This document shows, piece after piece, positions 9,505-18,512 of a stretch of DNA of 64,000 bases. A program made the position numbers and the translations under genes. Source of the DNA: Butyrivibrio hungatei NK4A153 (lineage in GTDB: Bacteria; Bacillota; Clostridia; Lachnospirales; Lachnospiraceae); NCBI RefSeq assembly GCF_000424465.1, contig NZ_KE384196.1, positions 124,001 through 188,000 on the forward strand. The letters run 5' to 3'. How positions within the stretch are numbered: position 1 is the stretch's first letter; each line of letters begins with the position of its first letter. Below the pieces are notes generated by a model, which was not told the DNA's origin, searched no databases, and was given only the letters and a program-made list of their open reading frames with translations.

Positions 9505-9561
9505 AAACCCGAAGATGCTTCCTATCACGTTGTTTAGAGAAGTCAGCATCTTCGGGTTTTT
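9505..9561 (+). terminator. Intrinsic terminator after the adenosyltransferase gene
   Basis: A 15-bp stem, AAACCCGAAGATGCT (9505-9519) with AGCATCTTCGGGTTT (9545-9559), is followed by a T-run. It lies about 130 bp after the upstream stop codon. Confidence 0.85.
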
Positions 9562-9574
9562 GGCATCGCGGGAG

Positions 9575-9602
9575 TTGACAATAGAAAATAACGTGTTATA
9601 GT
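9575..9602 (+). promoter_or_regulatory. Probable sigma-A promoter of clpB
   Basis: TTGACA (9575-9580) and TATAGT (9597-9602) are separated by 16 bp, just after the preceding terminator and about 95 bp upstream of the clpB start. Confidence 0.65.
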
Positions 9603-9633
9603 TGTAGTAGAACAACTAGAATTATGAAAAATA

Positions 9634-9663
9634 GTTCCGAAATTTGCGAATAATTATCGGAAC
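9634..9663. promoter_or_regulatory. Inverted repeat in the clpB leader
   Basis: GTTCCGA (9634-9640) and TCGGAAC (9657-9663) form a 7-bp dyad with a 16-bp spacer between promoter and start codon. It does not match the CIRCE or CtsR heptad sequences as I know them. It may be an operator or an RNA hairpin acting on heat-shock control. Confidence 0.35.
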
Positions 9664-9698
9664 TTCCTTGTAAGTGTGCGTTACATGAGGAGGGAATT

Positions 9699-12290
9699 AT
9701 GAATATCCAGAAGTTTACACAAAAGTCCATAGAGGCTGTGAGCGGATGCGAGAAGATTGCGGTTGAATACGGCAATCAGGAGATAGAACAGGAACATCTT
9801 CTCTATGCCCTTATGACAATAGAAGATAGTCTTATTTCAAGACTTGTGGAAAAGATGGGCGTTGATACTGCATCTTTTATCACAAGGATTGAACAGGGAA
9901 TCGGCAAGAGAACCAAAGTGCAGGGCGGACAGCCATATATAGGCGCGCAGCTTAATAAAGCTCTTTTATCCGCTGAGGACGAGGCCAAGGCGCTCGGAGA
10001 TTCGTACGTTTCTGTCGAGCATATTTTTCTGGCTCTTTTAAAGCATCCAAATAAAGAGGTAAAAGAGATCTTTGCTCAATTTGGAATCGACAGGAACAGA
10101 TTTCTTCAGGTTCTGTCGGAGGTAAGAGGTAACAGGAATGTTACGACCGACAATCCCGAGGCAACATACGATACGCTCAGCAAATACGGCACGGAGCTTG
10201 TCGAGAAGGCAAAGCAGCAAAAGCTGGATCCCGTTATCGGACGTGATACCGAGATTCGAAACGTAATAAGGATTCTTTCAAGAAAGAGCAAGAATAATCC
10301 CGTTCTCATAGGTGAACCGGGTGTCGGTAAGACTGCGGTTGTTGAGGCGCTTGCGCAGCGAATTGCGAGCGGGGATGTGCCTTCGGCTCTTAAGGATAAA
10401 AAGATCTTTTCACTCGACATGGGAGCTCTTGTTGCGGGAGCTAAGTACAGAGGCGAGTTTGAAGAGAGACTTAAGGCTGTACTTGAGGATGTAAAAGGGT
10501 CTGACGGTGAGATAATTCTTTTCATCGATGAGCTTCATTTGATAGTCGGCGCAGGTAAGACTGACGGTGCAATGGATGCGGGCAACATGCTTAAGCCCAT
10601 GCTTGCAAGAGGCGAGCTGCACTGTATCGGTGCGACAACGCTCAATGAGTACAGACAGTATATAGAAAAAGATGCAGCTCTTGAGAGACGTTTCCAGCCT
10701 GTCATGGTGGATGAGCCCACGGTTGAAGATACAATCAGTATTCTGCGCGGATTGAAGGAGAGATATGAAGTCTTCCACGGCGTTAAGATTATGGACAGCG
10801 CGCTTGTAAGTGCGGCGGTTCTTTCAAACAGGTATATTTCGGACCGTTTCCTTCCCGATAAGGCAATCGACCTTGTGGATGAGGCGTGCGCTCTGATAAA
10901 GACCGAGATGGATTCTATGCCTGCAGAGCTTGATGAGCTTAACCGCAAGATCATGCAGATGCAGATTGAGGAAGCGGCACTTAAGAAAGAGGATGATTCT
11001 CTTAGTGCAGAGAGACTTGCCAATTTGCAAAAAGAGCTCGCAGATCTAAAGGAAGATTTTGATACCAGAAAGGCTCAGTGGGAGAATGAAAAGCAGGCAG
11101 TTGACAGACTTGCCGCCATGCGTGAGCAGATAGATACGATCAATTCCGAGATTGCAATCGCACAGAGAAACGGTGATTACGAGAAGGCCGGAGAACTTCA
11201 GTACGGTAAGCTTCCTGCTCTTAAGAAAGAACTTGAAGAAGCGGAGGAACTTGCACATCAAAAAGAAGCAGACACAACGCTTGTTCATGAGAGAGTTTCA
11301 GATGAAGAAATCGCGGGAATCATCAGCAGATGGACGGGAATTCCTGTAAATAAGCTGACTGAGAGTGAGAGAAACAAGACACTTCATCTTGCGGATGAAC
11401 TCCATCAGAGAGTTATCGGACAGAATGATGCGGTAACACTTGTTTCAGAAGCGATAATGAGATCAAAAGCGGGAATAAAAGATCCCGGAAAGCCCATAGG
11501 ATCGTTTCTTTTCCTCGGACCTACAGGTGTCGGAAAGACAGAGCTTGCAAAGAGTCTTGCTCAGGCACTTTTTGACGATGAGAACAACATGGTCCGTATC
11601 GATATGAGTGAGTACATGGAGAAGTACAGCGTGTCACGTCTTATCGGTGCGCCTCCCGGATACGTTGGTTACGAGGAGGGCGGTCAGCTCACGGAAGCAG
11701 TGAGAAGAAAACCTTATGCGGTAGTTCTTTTTGATGAGATTGAGAAAGCGCATCCCGATGTGTTCAATATCCTGCTGCAGGTTCTGGACGACGGACGAAT
11801 TACTGATTCTCAGGGCAGAACCGTAGACTTTAAGAACACGATTCTTATCATGACTTCAAATATAGGTGCGCAGTATCTTCTTGACGGAATAGACGGCGCC
11901 GGAAATATCAACGAAGAAGCACAAAAAGCGACGATGGAGGACTTAAGAAGCCACTTTAGACCTGAGTTCCTCAACAGACTTGATGAGACTATCATGTTCA
12001 AGCCTCTTACAAAAGATAACATCGGCGGAATCATCAAACTTATCGTTGATGATCTCAACAGCAGACTTTCAGAGCGCGAGATCTCGATAAGACTGACTGA
12101 TGCGGCGCAGAACTATATAATTGATGAGGCATACGATCCGATCTACGGCGCAAGACCTCTTAAGAGATATGTGCAAAAGTATGTTGAGACCTTGTCCGCA
12201 AAGCTCATCCTCGAAGACAGAGTAAAACCTCACGACACCATCGAATTTGATGTGCAAGGCGGCGAACTTATCGCTTCGGCGAAACACTGA
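9699..12290 (+). CDS. clpB: ATP-dependent disaggregase ClpB
   Basis: A protein of 863 residues, the normal ClpB length. In order: a Clp N domain (residues 1-145), AAA1 with Walker [11 protein letters not shown] and Walker [10 protein letters not shown], a coiled-coil middle domain (about 410-525) that distinguishes ClpB from ClpA and ClpC, and AAA2 with [10 protein letters not shown] and [13 protein letters not shown], ending in the small D2 domain. It unfolds aggregated proteins in the cytoplasm together with DnaK. It has its own promoter, a GAGGAGGG ribosome binding site and a dyad in its leader. Downstream lies the 224-bp hairpin, which may end its transcript. Confidence 0.95.
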   Translation: MNIQKFTQKSIEAVSGCEKIAVEYGNQEIEQEHLLYALMTIEDSLISRLVEKMGVDTASFITRIEQGIGKRTKVQGGQPYIGAQLNKALLSAEDEAKALGDSYVSVEHIFLALLKHPNKEVKEIFAQFGIDRNRFLQVLSEVRGNRNVTTDNPEATYDTLSKYGTELVEKAKQQKLDPVIGRDTEIRNVIRILSRKSKNNPVLIGEPGVGKTAVVEALAQRIASGDVPSALKDKKIFSLDMGALVAGAKYRGEFEERLKAVLEDVKGSDGEIILFIDELHLIVGAGKTDGAMDAGNMLKPMLARGELHCIGATTLNEYRQYIEKDAALERRFQPVMVDEPTVEDTISILRGLKERYEVFHGVKIMDSALVSAAVLSNRYISDRFLPDKAIDLVDEACALIKTEMDSMPAELDELNRKIMQMQIEEAALKKEDDSLSAERLANLQKELADLKEDFDTRKAQWENEKQAVDRLAAMREQIDTINSEIAIAQRNGDYEKAGELQYGKLPALKKELEEAEELAHQKEADTTLVHERVSDEEIAGIISRWTGIPVNKLTESERNKTLHLADELHQRVIGQNDAVTLVSEAIMRSKAGIKDPGKPIGSFLFLGPTGVGKTELAKSLAQALFDDENNMVRIDMSEYMEKYSVSRLIGAPPGYVGYEEGGQLTEAVRRKPYAVVLFDEIEKAHPDVFNILLQVLDDGRITDSQGRTVDFKNTILIMTSNIGAQYLLDGIDGAGNINEEAQKATMEDLRSHFRPEFLNRLDETIMFKPLTKDNIGGIIKLIVDDLNSRLSEREISIRLTDAAQNYIIDEAYDPIYGARPLKRYVQKYVETLSAKLILEDRVKPHDTIEFDVQGGELIASAKH

Positions 12291-12297
12291 TGCAAAG

Positions 12298-12524
12298 AAC
12301 CACAGTCCTGCTATAAGGGGAGTTTTCGCAGCATTTACATATGTTGATATATTCAAGAGTAATAAAAAAGATGTGCTTTTCATTCTGTTTTTGCTCCAAC
12401 TGTTTGAGCCCATTAATGGGCGAGTTTTTGGAGCAAAGAACGAAAAGCACATCTTTTTTATACCTTGAATATCAACATATGTAACCGGCAAAAAAACTCC
12501 CCTTATAGCAGGACTGTGGTTTTT
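12298..12524. repeat. Long inverted repeat (224 bp hairpin) after clpB
   Basis: Perfect arm blocks pair 12298-12326 with 12493-12521 (29 bp), 12335-12350 with 12469-12484 (16 bp) and 12364-12381 with 12442-12459 (18 bp). The apex is the perfect palindrome GCCCATTAATGGGC (12408-12421). A short T-run follows the right arm, so the structure could terminate clpB, although it is several times longer than any normal terminator. It shares the plan of the hairpin at 178-722 but not its sequence. Open frames inside it are by-products of the symmetry. Confidence 0.9.
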
Positions 12525-12551
12525 GATTTATCTATTTAATGATAGCGTCAT

Positions 12552-12886
12552 AACCCAGATAGATTTTGCGGAAGATAGAAGGTTTATCTGTGGATTTAAG
12601 GTCTGTTCATGTAAAAAAGCGATGAAACCCAGATAGATTTTGCAGAAGATAGAAGATTTATCTGTGGATTTAAGGTCTGTTCATGTAAAAAAAGCGATGA
12701 AACCCAGATAGATTTTGCGGAAGATAGAAGGTTTATCTGTGGATTTAAGGTCTGTTCATAGAAAAAGAGCATGAAATTCCAGATAAGCTGGGTATAAGCT
12801 GCTTATCTTATCTGTATTTTTGCGATATGGGTTGAAAAAATAGCCCAAAATCGCAGATAAAAAAGGATAAATGATAAGTTTATCTG
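12552..12886. repeat. Tandem palindrome array A, about 74-bp period, five copies
   Basis: The first three copies are nearly identical (beginning AACCCAGATAG at 12552, 12626 and 12701) and the last two are diverged. The right half-site TTTATCTG recurs at 12583, 12657, 12732, about 12807 and 12879, giving steps of 74, 75, 75 and 72. Each copy pairs CAGATA with TATCTG across some 20 bp; the last pairs CAGATAAA with TTTATCTG. No open frame, T-run or promoter accompanies it. It lies between the 3' ends of two convergent genes, clpB and the DUF4250 gene, the usual place for REP-like extragenic palindromes. Confidence 0.85.
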
Positions 12887-12960
12887 GAAAATAGGCAAAA
12901 TATATCCAATCGCTACAGAGCAGTTCTAATACACTTAGCAATGGCGACTGATAAAAATCT

Positions 12961-12993
12961 ATGCATTCTTGAACATGAAGTTTAAGAATGCAT
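12961..12993. repeat. Hairpin containing a 16-nt motif repeated at 14383
   Basis: ATGCATTCTTGAAC (12961-12974) pairs with GTTTAAGAATGCAT (12980-12993), with one mismatch and a 5-nt loop. The string ATGCATTCTTGAACAT recurs exactly at 14383-14398 within another dyad, so the two sites flank the DUF4250-lipoprotein pair. A second small hairpin (ATCGAC/GTCGAT inside an AGCC/GGCT dyad) lies directly downstream. Confidence 0.6.
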
Positions 12994-13055
12994 CAACCAA
13001 GCCAATTTGAATCGACTTCGTCGATAGGGCTTGGCTGACTCCTGATTCATGTTCT

Positions 13056-13082
13056 CACAAAATCCGCAGCAAGTGCGGATTT
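13056..13082 (-). terminator. Likely terminator of the DUF4250 gene
   Basis: AAATCCGC (13060-13067) and GCGGATTT (13075-13082) form an 8-bp stem with a 7-nt loop, 21 bp beyond the stop of the minus-strand gene. In that direction it is followed by a short T-run. Confidence 0.5.
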
Positions 13083-13102
13083 CTGTAATTTCATTTAAGA
13101 TG

Positions 13103-13285
13103 TCATGCAAATTGATTTCTTTCAGAATCATACTTATATCCGATTCCTTCGAGCTTGCCTATGATTTCGGCAAGCTCTTCATTATTAATTTCAAGATCGT
13201 CGCAGAGCGCATCGAGGCTTGAATATTTGTCTCTCAGTTTCATATTCATATAACTTAATAGCATAACAGGATCTTTCGGTAACAT
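13103..13285 (-). CDS. DUF4250 family small protein
   Basis: A 60-residue protein, MLPKDPVMLLSYMNMKLRD..., matching the small DUF4250 family that I recognise from Clostridia by its start (MLPKDPxMLLSxxNxKLRD) and its end (GYxYDxExNQF). The translation start is well supported by GGGAGG six bases upstream. It is soluble and acidic, with a helix-turn-helix-like middle (SLDALCDDLEINNEELAEIIGKL), though no DNA-binding role has been established. It is transcribed towards clpB and divergently from the lipoprotein gene at 13390. Confidence 0.85.
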   Translation of the reverse strand: MLPKDPVMLLSYMNMKLRDKYSSLDALCDDLEINNEELAEIIGKLEGIGYKYDSERNQFA

Positions 13286-13389
13286 AGTGAACCTCCCGGA
13301 GAATGTGCTTTCGCACTGTTAATAGTATTAATTACATGATACGATATTTGAGTTTGAAAACAAGATACAACATGGCAAGGAGACGAAAT

Positions 13390-14358
13390 ATGTTTAGAAG
13401 AGAGAAACTAATATTGGCAGCAACGGTGTGTTTTTTGCTTACTGCCTGTGGAGAGGCTAAGGCTGATGCAGAGAAGATTTTAGAAAAGACAAAGGTAGGC
13501 AACGAATTATTTACTGATGAAAAAGAACAAGGTGATAGTAGTGTTTCAACTTCGATAGAGGGTGAGTCTGACGGTGAATCATCTGCTATTGCAGATACTA
13601 CGAGTGATGATGCGGCTCTTGATAGTGAATCATCTTCTTTTTCAGATACTGCAATCAATAGTACGGCTTCCGGCAGTGAGACAATAGCTTTATATGGAAA
13701 AGAAGGTTCTGCTGACGAGATGTATGATGCATATAAAAAAGCACTCAGAGATTTTGTGGCAAAAGGGAAATGGCTGTGTGAGGAAGAAGAGAATTATATG
13801 CATGATATAGATTCATATTCAGATAGTTTTGTTGCAGATTTTAGTGTGTTTGATCTTGACGGAGATGGGTATGATGAATTGATTTTCAGATATAATGCTA
13901 GCATTTCTGCCTCTAAGTATGAACAAGTTATTGGATATGATTTTACAAAACATGAATTATATGAAGAATATCATGGATATTATGGGCTTGAATTTTATGA
14001 GAACGGTGCTATTGAAGACGGCCTGTCTCATGGTGCTCTGTATACAGGTGATTTTTGGCCTTATAATTTATATGTGTTTAACAAAAATACAGGCAAATAT
14101 GACAGGGTCGGTTATGCTGAGGCATTATGGTCTGAAGCTTGGCCATCAGATGAAACATCATTTCTCTCAAGTGTGGATAAAGACGGAAATGGTTATGTCT
14201 ATTTTATTGATTCTTATTATTCTAGTGATAATTTGAAATTTGCAGTAGATGATGATAAATATCAGGCGTGGCTTAAGTGCTATACAAATGGAACTGAGAA
14301 ATTGGATATTGATTATCACGATTTAACCGAGGAAGAGATATCAAAAATCGGGAAATAA
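13390..14358 (+). CDS. Lipoprotein with DxDGDG calcium-like motif, function unknown
   Basis: A protein of 322 residues. It has a lipoprotein signal (MFRREKLILAATVCFLLTAC, lipobox LTAC), then a Ser/Asp-rich linker of about 80 residues, then a globular domain. The motif FDLDGDGYDELIFRY resembles the Asp-rich turns of EF-hand, VCBS or FG-GAP repeats and suggests calcium binding. The start at 13390 follows AAGGAG; an earlier in-frame start would ruin the signal peptide. It is probably tethered to the outer face of the membrane. The codon usage is more AT-rich than that of neighbouring genes. No catalytic residues were recognised. Confidence 0.65.
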   Translation: MFRREKLILAATVCFLLTACGEAKADAEKILEKTKVGNELFTDEKEQGDSSVSTSIEGESDGESSAIADTTSDDAALDSESSSFSDTAINSTASGSETIALYGKEGSADEMYDAYKKALRDFVAKGKWLCEEEENYMHDIDSYSDSFVADFSVFDLDGDGYDELIFRYNASISASKYEQVIGYDFTKHELYEEYHGYYGLEFYENGAIEDGLSHGALYTGDFWPYNLYVFNKNTGKYDRVGYAEALWSEAWPSDETSFLSSVDKDGNGYVYFIDSYYSSDNLKFAVDDDKYQAWLKCYTNGTEKLDIDYHDLTEEEISKIGK

Positions 14359-14379
14359 TGATAAATCGTCCACCTAAAA

Positions 14380-14412
14380 ATTATGCATTCTTGAACATCA
14401 ATAATGCATAAT
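14380..14412. repeat. Perfect 9-bp inverted repeat sharing a motif with 12961
   Basis: ATTATGCAT (14380-14388) and ATGCATAAT (14404-14412) form a dyad. The internal string ATGCATTCTTGAACAT is identical to that at 12961-12976. It lies 14 bp before the -35 element of the next promoter and may be an operator or the weak end signal of the upstream gene. Confidence 0.5.
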
Positions 14413-14425
14413 TCAGCACATTATG

Positions 14426-14455
14426 TTGAAAGTGCCTATTTTGTTGGTGTATAAT
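14426..14455 (+). promoter_or_regulatory. Probable promoter of the exopolysaccharide control cluster
   Basis: TTGAAA (14426-14431) and TATAAT (14450-14455) with an 18-bp spacer, about 120 bp upstream of the phosphatase gene. The long leader has no recognised riboswitch. Confidence 0.55.
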
Positions 14456-14573
14456 TTAATGTGATATAAGAGTTTATTTTATTTGATTATATCTGATATA
14501 TTAGCTTTCCTGTTTTGTGTACTTTAATCATATAAGCGGGAAAATTAAGTGATTATTACTGAAAGCGAATGAT

Positions 14574-15299
14574 ATGCAAAAATCAATCGATATTCATTGT
14601 CATATAATGCCGGGGGTGGATGATGGCTCAAGGGATATTGAGACAAGTCTTAAGATGCTTAAGATTGCGGAAAAGAATGGGATAACTCATGTTATACTTA
14701 CGCCGCATCATAAGCCCATGCACCATAATGTGAGCCCTTTGCATAACAGAAGTTATACGGAACAGCTCCGGCAGGAAGCATCCAAACTTGGAATAAATAT
14801 CAGTCTGTATCCCGGGAATGAAGTATATTACAGCGATGAGACTCAAGAAGAACTTGAATCCGGCAAGATAACAACACTTGCAGATTCTGAGTACGTACTT
14901 GTGGAGTTTCATCCGACCAATACTTTTAAAGCAATACACAATGCGGTATACAGGATCCAGTGTGCCGGATATATGCCGATACTAGCTCATGTTGAACGAT
15001 ACAGCGATGTTGTTTCACATCCTTCTTATGTGGAAGAACTTCGTGATATGGGATGCTACATCCAGGTTAATTCATCAAGTATTATGGGCAAGTACGGCTT
15101 TGGAATAGGTCTTTTTACCAAAAAGCTTCTCAAAAAGGGGCTTATACACTTCGTTGCGACCGATGCTCACGATACGGCAAAGAGAGCGCCTGATATTCTT
15201 GATTGCAGAAACTTTGTGGACAGGAAATTTGGGGAGGAATACGGGAGAAAGATTTTTTATGATAATCCCATGAGTGTCATAAACAATGAGGTTATATGA
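14574..15299 (+). CDS. cpsB: PHP-type protein-tyrosine phosphatase (CpsB/YwqE family)
   Basis: A protein of 241 residues from the PHP metal-dependent phosphatase superfamily. The metal-binding motif DIHCHIMPGVDDGS lies at residues 6-19, with further His clusters at TPHHKP and AHVERY and the C-terminal ATDAHD. In Streptococcus and Bacillus this enzyme removes phosphate from the bacterial tyrosine kinase encoded nearby. It is the first gene of a cluster with the chain-length regulator and the kinase. The ribosome binding site is weak (GAAAG). Role: resetting the phosphorylation cycle that controls capsule or exopolysaccharide export. Confidence 0.88.
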   Translation: MQKSIDIHCHIMPGVDDGSRDIETSLKMLKIAEKNGITHVILTPHHKPMHHNVSPLHNRSYTEQLRQEASKLGINISLYPGNEVYYSDETQEELESGKITTLADSEYVLVEFHPTNTFKAIHNAVYRIQCAGYMPILAHVERYSDVVSHPSYVEELRDMGCYIQVNSSSIMGKYGFGIGLFTKKLLKKGLIHFVATDAHDTAKRAPDILDCRNFVDRKFGEEYGRKIFYDNPMSVINNEVI

Positions 15300-15359
15300 G
15301 GGAATACGGATGTAATCGACGGTTCCCTTAATATGAAAAAATGTTTGTTGGAGTAATTG

Positions 15360-16073
15360 ATGGATAAAAGAGACGACATCGTTGAAATTAATCTTGGGGA
15401 ACTTTTTTCAATCCTTTTAGGGAGAGCGTTTCTCATAATCAGCGCAGGATTGTTTTTTGCCCTGGTAGGACTGTTTGTGAGTAAATTTGTTATTCATCCC
15501 GTTTTTGAATCTACGACCAAGATTTACATACTTAATAAAGAGGAAAATCAGACGGTGACATATTCCGATGTTCAGATATCTACGCAGCTTACTTCGGATT
15601 ATGCGGAACTTATAAAGAGCAGATATGTTTTGGAGGAAGCCATACAGAGGCTTAATCTTGTAGACACAACCTATGAGGACCTTGCAAAAGTAGTCAAGGT
15701 TGATACACCTTCCGATACCAGAATCGTTGCCATTACAGCCAAGGATGAAGATCCGCTTATGGCAATGGAGATAGCAAACTGTATCAGAGAAGTTTCAAGT
15801 GAACACATTACAAACGTTATGGATATAGACGCCATCAACGTTGCGGAGACGGCCAATGTTCCGACCAAAAAAGCAAGCCCGAGCGTCTTTAGATGGACGA
15901 TTGTTTCGGGATTTGCGGGAACGGTTATTGTAGCGTTTTTCGTAGTACTGGGATTCCTTATGGATGACACCATTAAGAGTAACGACGATGTCGAGAGATA
16001 TCTGGGGCTCAGTACCATCGGACTTATCCCTCTTTCTTCGGATGAACAGGGAAAAAAGAAAAAGAAAAAATAA
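15360..16073 (+). CDS. cpsC: Wzz/CpsC-type polysaccharide chain-length regulator
   Basis: A protein of 237 residues with two membrane helices (about residues 20-45 and 178-200) around an extracytoplasmic domain, the standard Wzz/YveK layout. The second helix follows the typical proline-containing stretch (TKKASPSVFRW). It acts as the membrane activator of the separately encoded tyrosine kinase. The start at ATG 15360 follows TTGGAG; a TTG immediately before it could also be read. The C-terminus ends in a run of lysines. It is 18 bp ahead of the kinase gene. Confidence 0.85.
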   Translation: MDKRDDIVEINLGELFSILLGRAFLIISAGLFFALVGLFVSKFVIHPVFESTTKIYILNKEENQTVTYSDVQISTQLTSDYAELIKSRYVLEEAIQRLNLVDTTYEDLAKVVKVDTPSDTRIVAITAKDEDPLMAMEIANCIREVSSEHITNVMDIDAINVAETANVPTKKASPSVFRWTIVSGFAGTVIVAFFVVLGFLMDDTIKSNDDVERYLGLSTIGLIPLSSDEQGKKKKKK

Positions 16074-16091
16074 ATTTAGAATGGAGATTTT

Positions 16092-16925
16092 ATGCAGACC
16101 GCAAAACTTCATTTCAGTCAGGCAGAAAATAATTATCAGGTAAAAGAAGCATATAAGACACTTCGAAGTAACGTAGAGTTCAGTGGACAGAACGTGAGAG
16201 TCATCTCTGTTACAAGCTGTACTCCGGGTGAGGGAAAAACAACAGTTGCTATGGCGCTTGCGAGGGCATTTGCCGAGGCGGGCAAGAAGACGATTCTTGT
16301 CGATGCCGATATGCGTAAGTCTGTCCTTGTAGGAAGATACAGGACAGGTTCTGTAAGGCTCGGCCTTACGCATTGTCTTGTCGGAAGAGAACGCCTATCA
16401 AGTGTTATTTGTGAGACGGATACACCTAATCTCTACGTGATATTCAGCGGCCCTGTTCCGCCGAACCCCAGTGAACTTCTGGGTGGCAGGATATTTGCCA
16501 AGGCACTTGAAAATATGAAACAGGTCTTTGACTACATAATCGTTGATACGCCTCCTCTCGGAAGCGTTATCGATGCGGCTGTCGTTGCCAAGCAGTGCGA
16601 CGGAACAGTTATGGTAATTGAGAGCAATTCAATAAGCTACAGATTTGCACAGAGGGTAAAAGATCAGCTTGATAAGGCGGGGGCAAAGATGCTCGGAGTT
16701 GTCCTTAACAAGGTTGATATAAACGGCAAAGGCTATTACGGCCATTACGGTCATTACTACGGCAAATATTACGGTAAGTATTACGGCAAGTATTATGGCA
16801 AGTACGGAGAAGGCGAAGCTATGCAGGTGACTCGTCCAAAGACGCAGGAAACTGTTCCGGAGCCTGATGATGACGATCTTGACGAGCTTAATTACCTTGC
16901 CGGAGTTACCAGAAAAGACAGATAA
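16092..16925 (+). CDS. cpsD: Bacterial tyrosine kinase CpsD/YwqD
   Basis: A BY-kinase of 277 residues. Walker A is CTPGEGKTT (residues 43-51), Walker A' is ILVDADMRKS (68-77) and Walker B is FDYIIVDTPP. The C-terminus carries the autophosphorylated tyrosine cluster, here an unusual series of YYGK units (about residues 215-240) coded by near-identical 12-base repeats. In this family phosphorylation of the cluster controls oligomerisation with CpsC and polysaccharide length. It lies between cpsC and the DUF5011-like membrane gene, and so belongs to the same operon. Confidence 0.9.
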   Translation: MQTAKLHFSQAENNYQVKEAYKTLRSNVEFSGQNVRVISVTSCTPGEGKTTVAMALARAFAEAGKKTILVDADMRKSVLVGRYRTGSVRLGLTHCLVGRERLSSVICETDTPNLYVIFSGPVPPNPSELLGGRIFAKALENMKQVFDYIIVDTPPLGSVIDAAVVAKQCDGTVMVIESNSISYRFAQRVKDQLDKAGAKMLGVVLNKVDINGKGYYGHYGHYYGKYYGKYYGKYYGKYGEGEAMQVTRPKTQETVPEPDDDDLDELNYLAGVTRKDR

Positions 16926-16979
16926 GAATTATTACTATCGGCAGCAAAAAGGCTGCATGCAGCACATTCGGAGGAAGAA

Positions 16980-17441
16980 GTGAGAGGAAATATACTCGGT
17001 ATATTTTTTACCATATTGAGCGGAGTGATGATCGCTCTTATAGTTTTGGCATACGGAAGGAGCGACAAGATGGCTCCCGAGTTCAGGTTTTCGGCACTTG
17101 ATCTTATTTATGATTCGGAGACAAAAGACAAAGACCTTATCGTAGGGATCAATGCATATGATGCCAAGGACGGTGACATCACGGACAGAATAGTTGTTGA
17201 GAAGGTGGTTCTTAACAAAGATGCGGAAACAGCGGTAGTTTACTATGCAGTGGCCGATCACAGCGGAAACGTAACAAAACAGTCGAGAGTTTTTCCGGCA
17301 AATATTGCTGATATAGAATTTAACGGTGATTCCTCTGATAAGATAGAGGACGGTGTGCACCCCAAGCTTTCTTTTGAAGACGGGGACAGCACGACAGCGG
17401 CATCATCAGCCGACAGTGAAGAAGAAACAAACGGTAACTAG
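16980..17441 (+). CDS. Membrane-anchored protein with Ig-like (DUF5011-type) domain
   Basis: A protein of 153 residues starting at GTG, with GGAGG just upstream. One N-terminal membrane helix (LGIFFTILSGVMIALIVLA) is followed by an extracytoplasmic domain with AYDAKDGDITDRI and YYAVADHSGNVTKQSRV, the hallmarks of surface Ig-like domains of the DUF5011 kind. The tail is Ser/Asp/Glu-rich. It lies between the tyrosine kinase and the LCP gene and probably sits in the wall zone as an accessory of polysaccharide assembly. That role is inferred from position only. Confidence 0.65.
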   Translation: MRGNILGIFFTILSGVMIALIVLAYGRSDKMAPEFRFSALDLIYDSETKDKDLIVGINAYDAKDGDITDRIVVEKVVLNKDAETAVVYYAVADHSGNVTKQSRVFPANIADIEFNGDSSDKIEDGVHPKLSFEDGDSTTAASSADSEEETNGN

Positions 17442-17450
17442 GAGTCAAGG

Positions 17451-18512
17451 ATGAGGGGAAAAGGAAAGATTTTTCTCATTATATGGGCAGTGCTTATGAC
17501 GATTATATCGGGGGCGCTACTTGGATTTGAAATAATGAGAGGTTTCGGAAGAGCAAATCTTGATTCGAAATCGGCAACAACAGCACCTGTGATGGCGAAG
17601 TCTGCTCTTTATGAGGGCAATACAACAGGCAGTACCAAGTGGCAGGACGACTGGATCAGATATAACGGTGCTGTTTATGATTACAATGAAGATATAATCA
17701 CTTTTTTAATAATGGGTATCGACAAGGACGATGAGATCGTTACCAAGGTGGCAGAGGGAACCGATGGAGGCCAGGCGGATGCATTGTTTTTGCTTGCTCT
17801 TAACCCGCACACTCAGTCGATCAGCATTATCGGCATCAACAGAAATACAATGACCGATGTCGATGTTTACGATGAGTATGGAAGATATCAGACAACCGCT
17901 AAGGCTCAGGTTTCGTTGCAGCATGGATTTGGCGATGGAATGGAAGAGTCCTGTGAGTATCAGGTGAAGGCAGTGTCGAATCTTTTTCACCAACTTCCGA
18001 TTCACGGATATGCGGCTATAAATATGAGTGCGATTCCTACGATAAACGATCAGGTAGGCGGCGTGGACGTTGTTGTGCTTGAGGATCTTACCAAGTTTGA
18101 TAAAAAGCTTAAAAAAGGCGCAAGGGTTCATCTTGAGGGAGAGACGGCATTTCATTATGTGAAGAGCAGAGATATTTATATTCCAAATTCGAACGGCTCG
18201 AGACTTGAGAGACAGCGCCAGTACATAAATTCTTTTATAAACTCCGCAAGGACCATATGCAGGGAGAATAACAATGCGGCGGTGGAACTGTTTACCTCTA
18301 TCGGAGACAAGATGGTAACAAATATTTCTGCCGATGAGATTTCTTATCTGGCTCCGTATCTGGTTTCATACAAGTTTGATATGGACGATATCGTGACGAT
18401 TGACGGAGAGACTACAAAAAACGGCAAGTATGAAGAATTTTATGCGGATGAAGATAGTCTGTATGAAGCTATAGTAAATGTTTTTTATGAAAAAATTGAT
18501 GACGCAAACTAA
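17451..18512 (+). CDS. LytR-CpsA-Psr (LCP) family glycopolymer transferase
   Basis: A protein of 353 residues with one N-terminal membrane helix and an extracytoplasmic LCP domain: FLIMGIDKDD, ADALFLLALNPH, INRNTMTDV, AINMSAIPTINDQVGGVDV and the arginine-rich SRLERQRQYINSF. These enzymes move lipid-linked glycopolymers onto peptidoglycan. In this operon it would attach the polysaccharide whose length is set by CpsBCD. The start follows AGGAGTC. The 3' end overlaps the start of the next gene, which suggests translational coupling. Confidence 0.88.
   Translation: MRGKGKIFLIIWAVLMTIISGALLGFEIMRGFGRANLDSKSATTAPVMAKSALYEGNTTGSTKWQDDWIRYNGAVYDYNEDIITFLIMGIDKDDEIVTKVAEGTDGGQADALFLLALNPHTQSISIIGINRNTMTDVDVYDEYGRYQTTAKAQVSLQHGFGDGMEESCEYQVKAVSNLFHQLPIHGYAAINMSAIPTINDQVGGVDVVVLEDLTKFDKKLKKGARVHLEGETAFHYVKSRDIYIPNSNGSRLERQRQYINSFINSARTICRENNNAAVELFTSIGDKMVTNISADEISYLAPYLVSYKFDMDDIVTIDGETTKNGKYEEFYADEDSLYEAIVNVFYEKIDDAN

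Noticed and set aside
12247..12491. Open frames on both strands across the clpB hairpin
   Set aside because: Their reading frames are created by the symmetric arms; no start signal supports them.
12552..12886. CRISPR array or minisatellite in a gene
   Set aside because: Spacers repeat with the units and there is no coding frame through the array.
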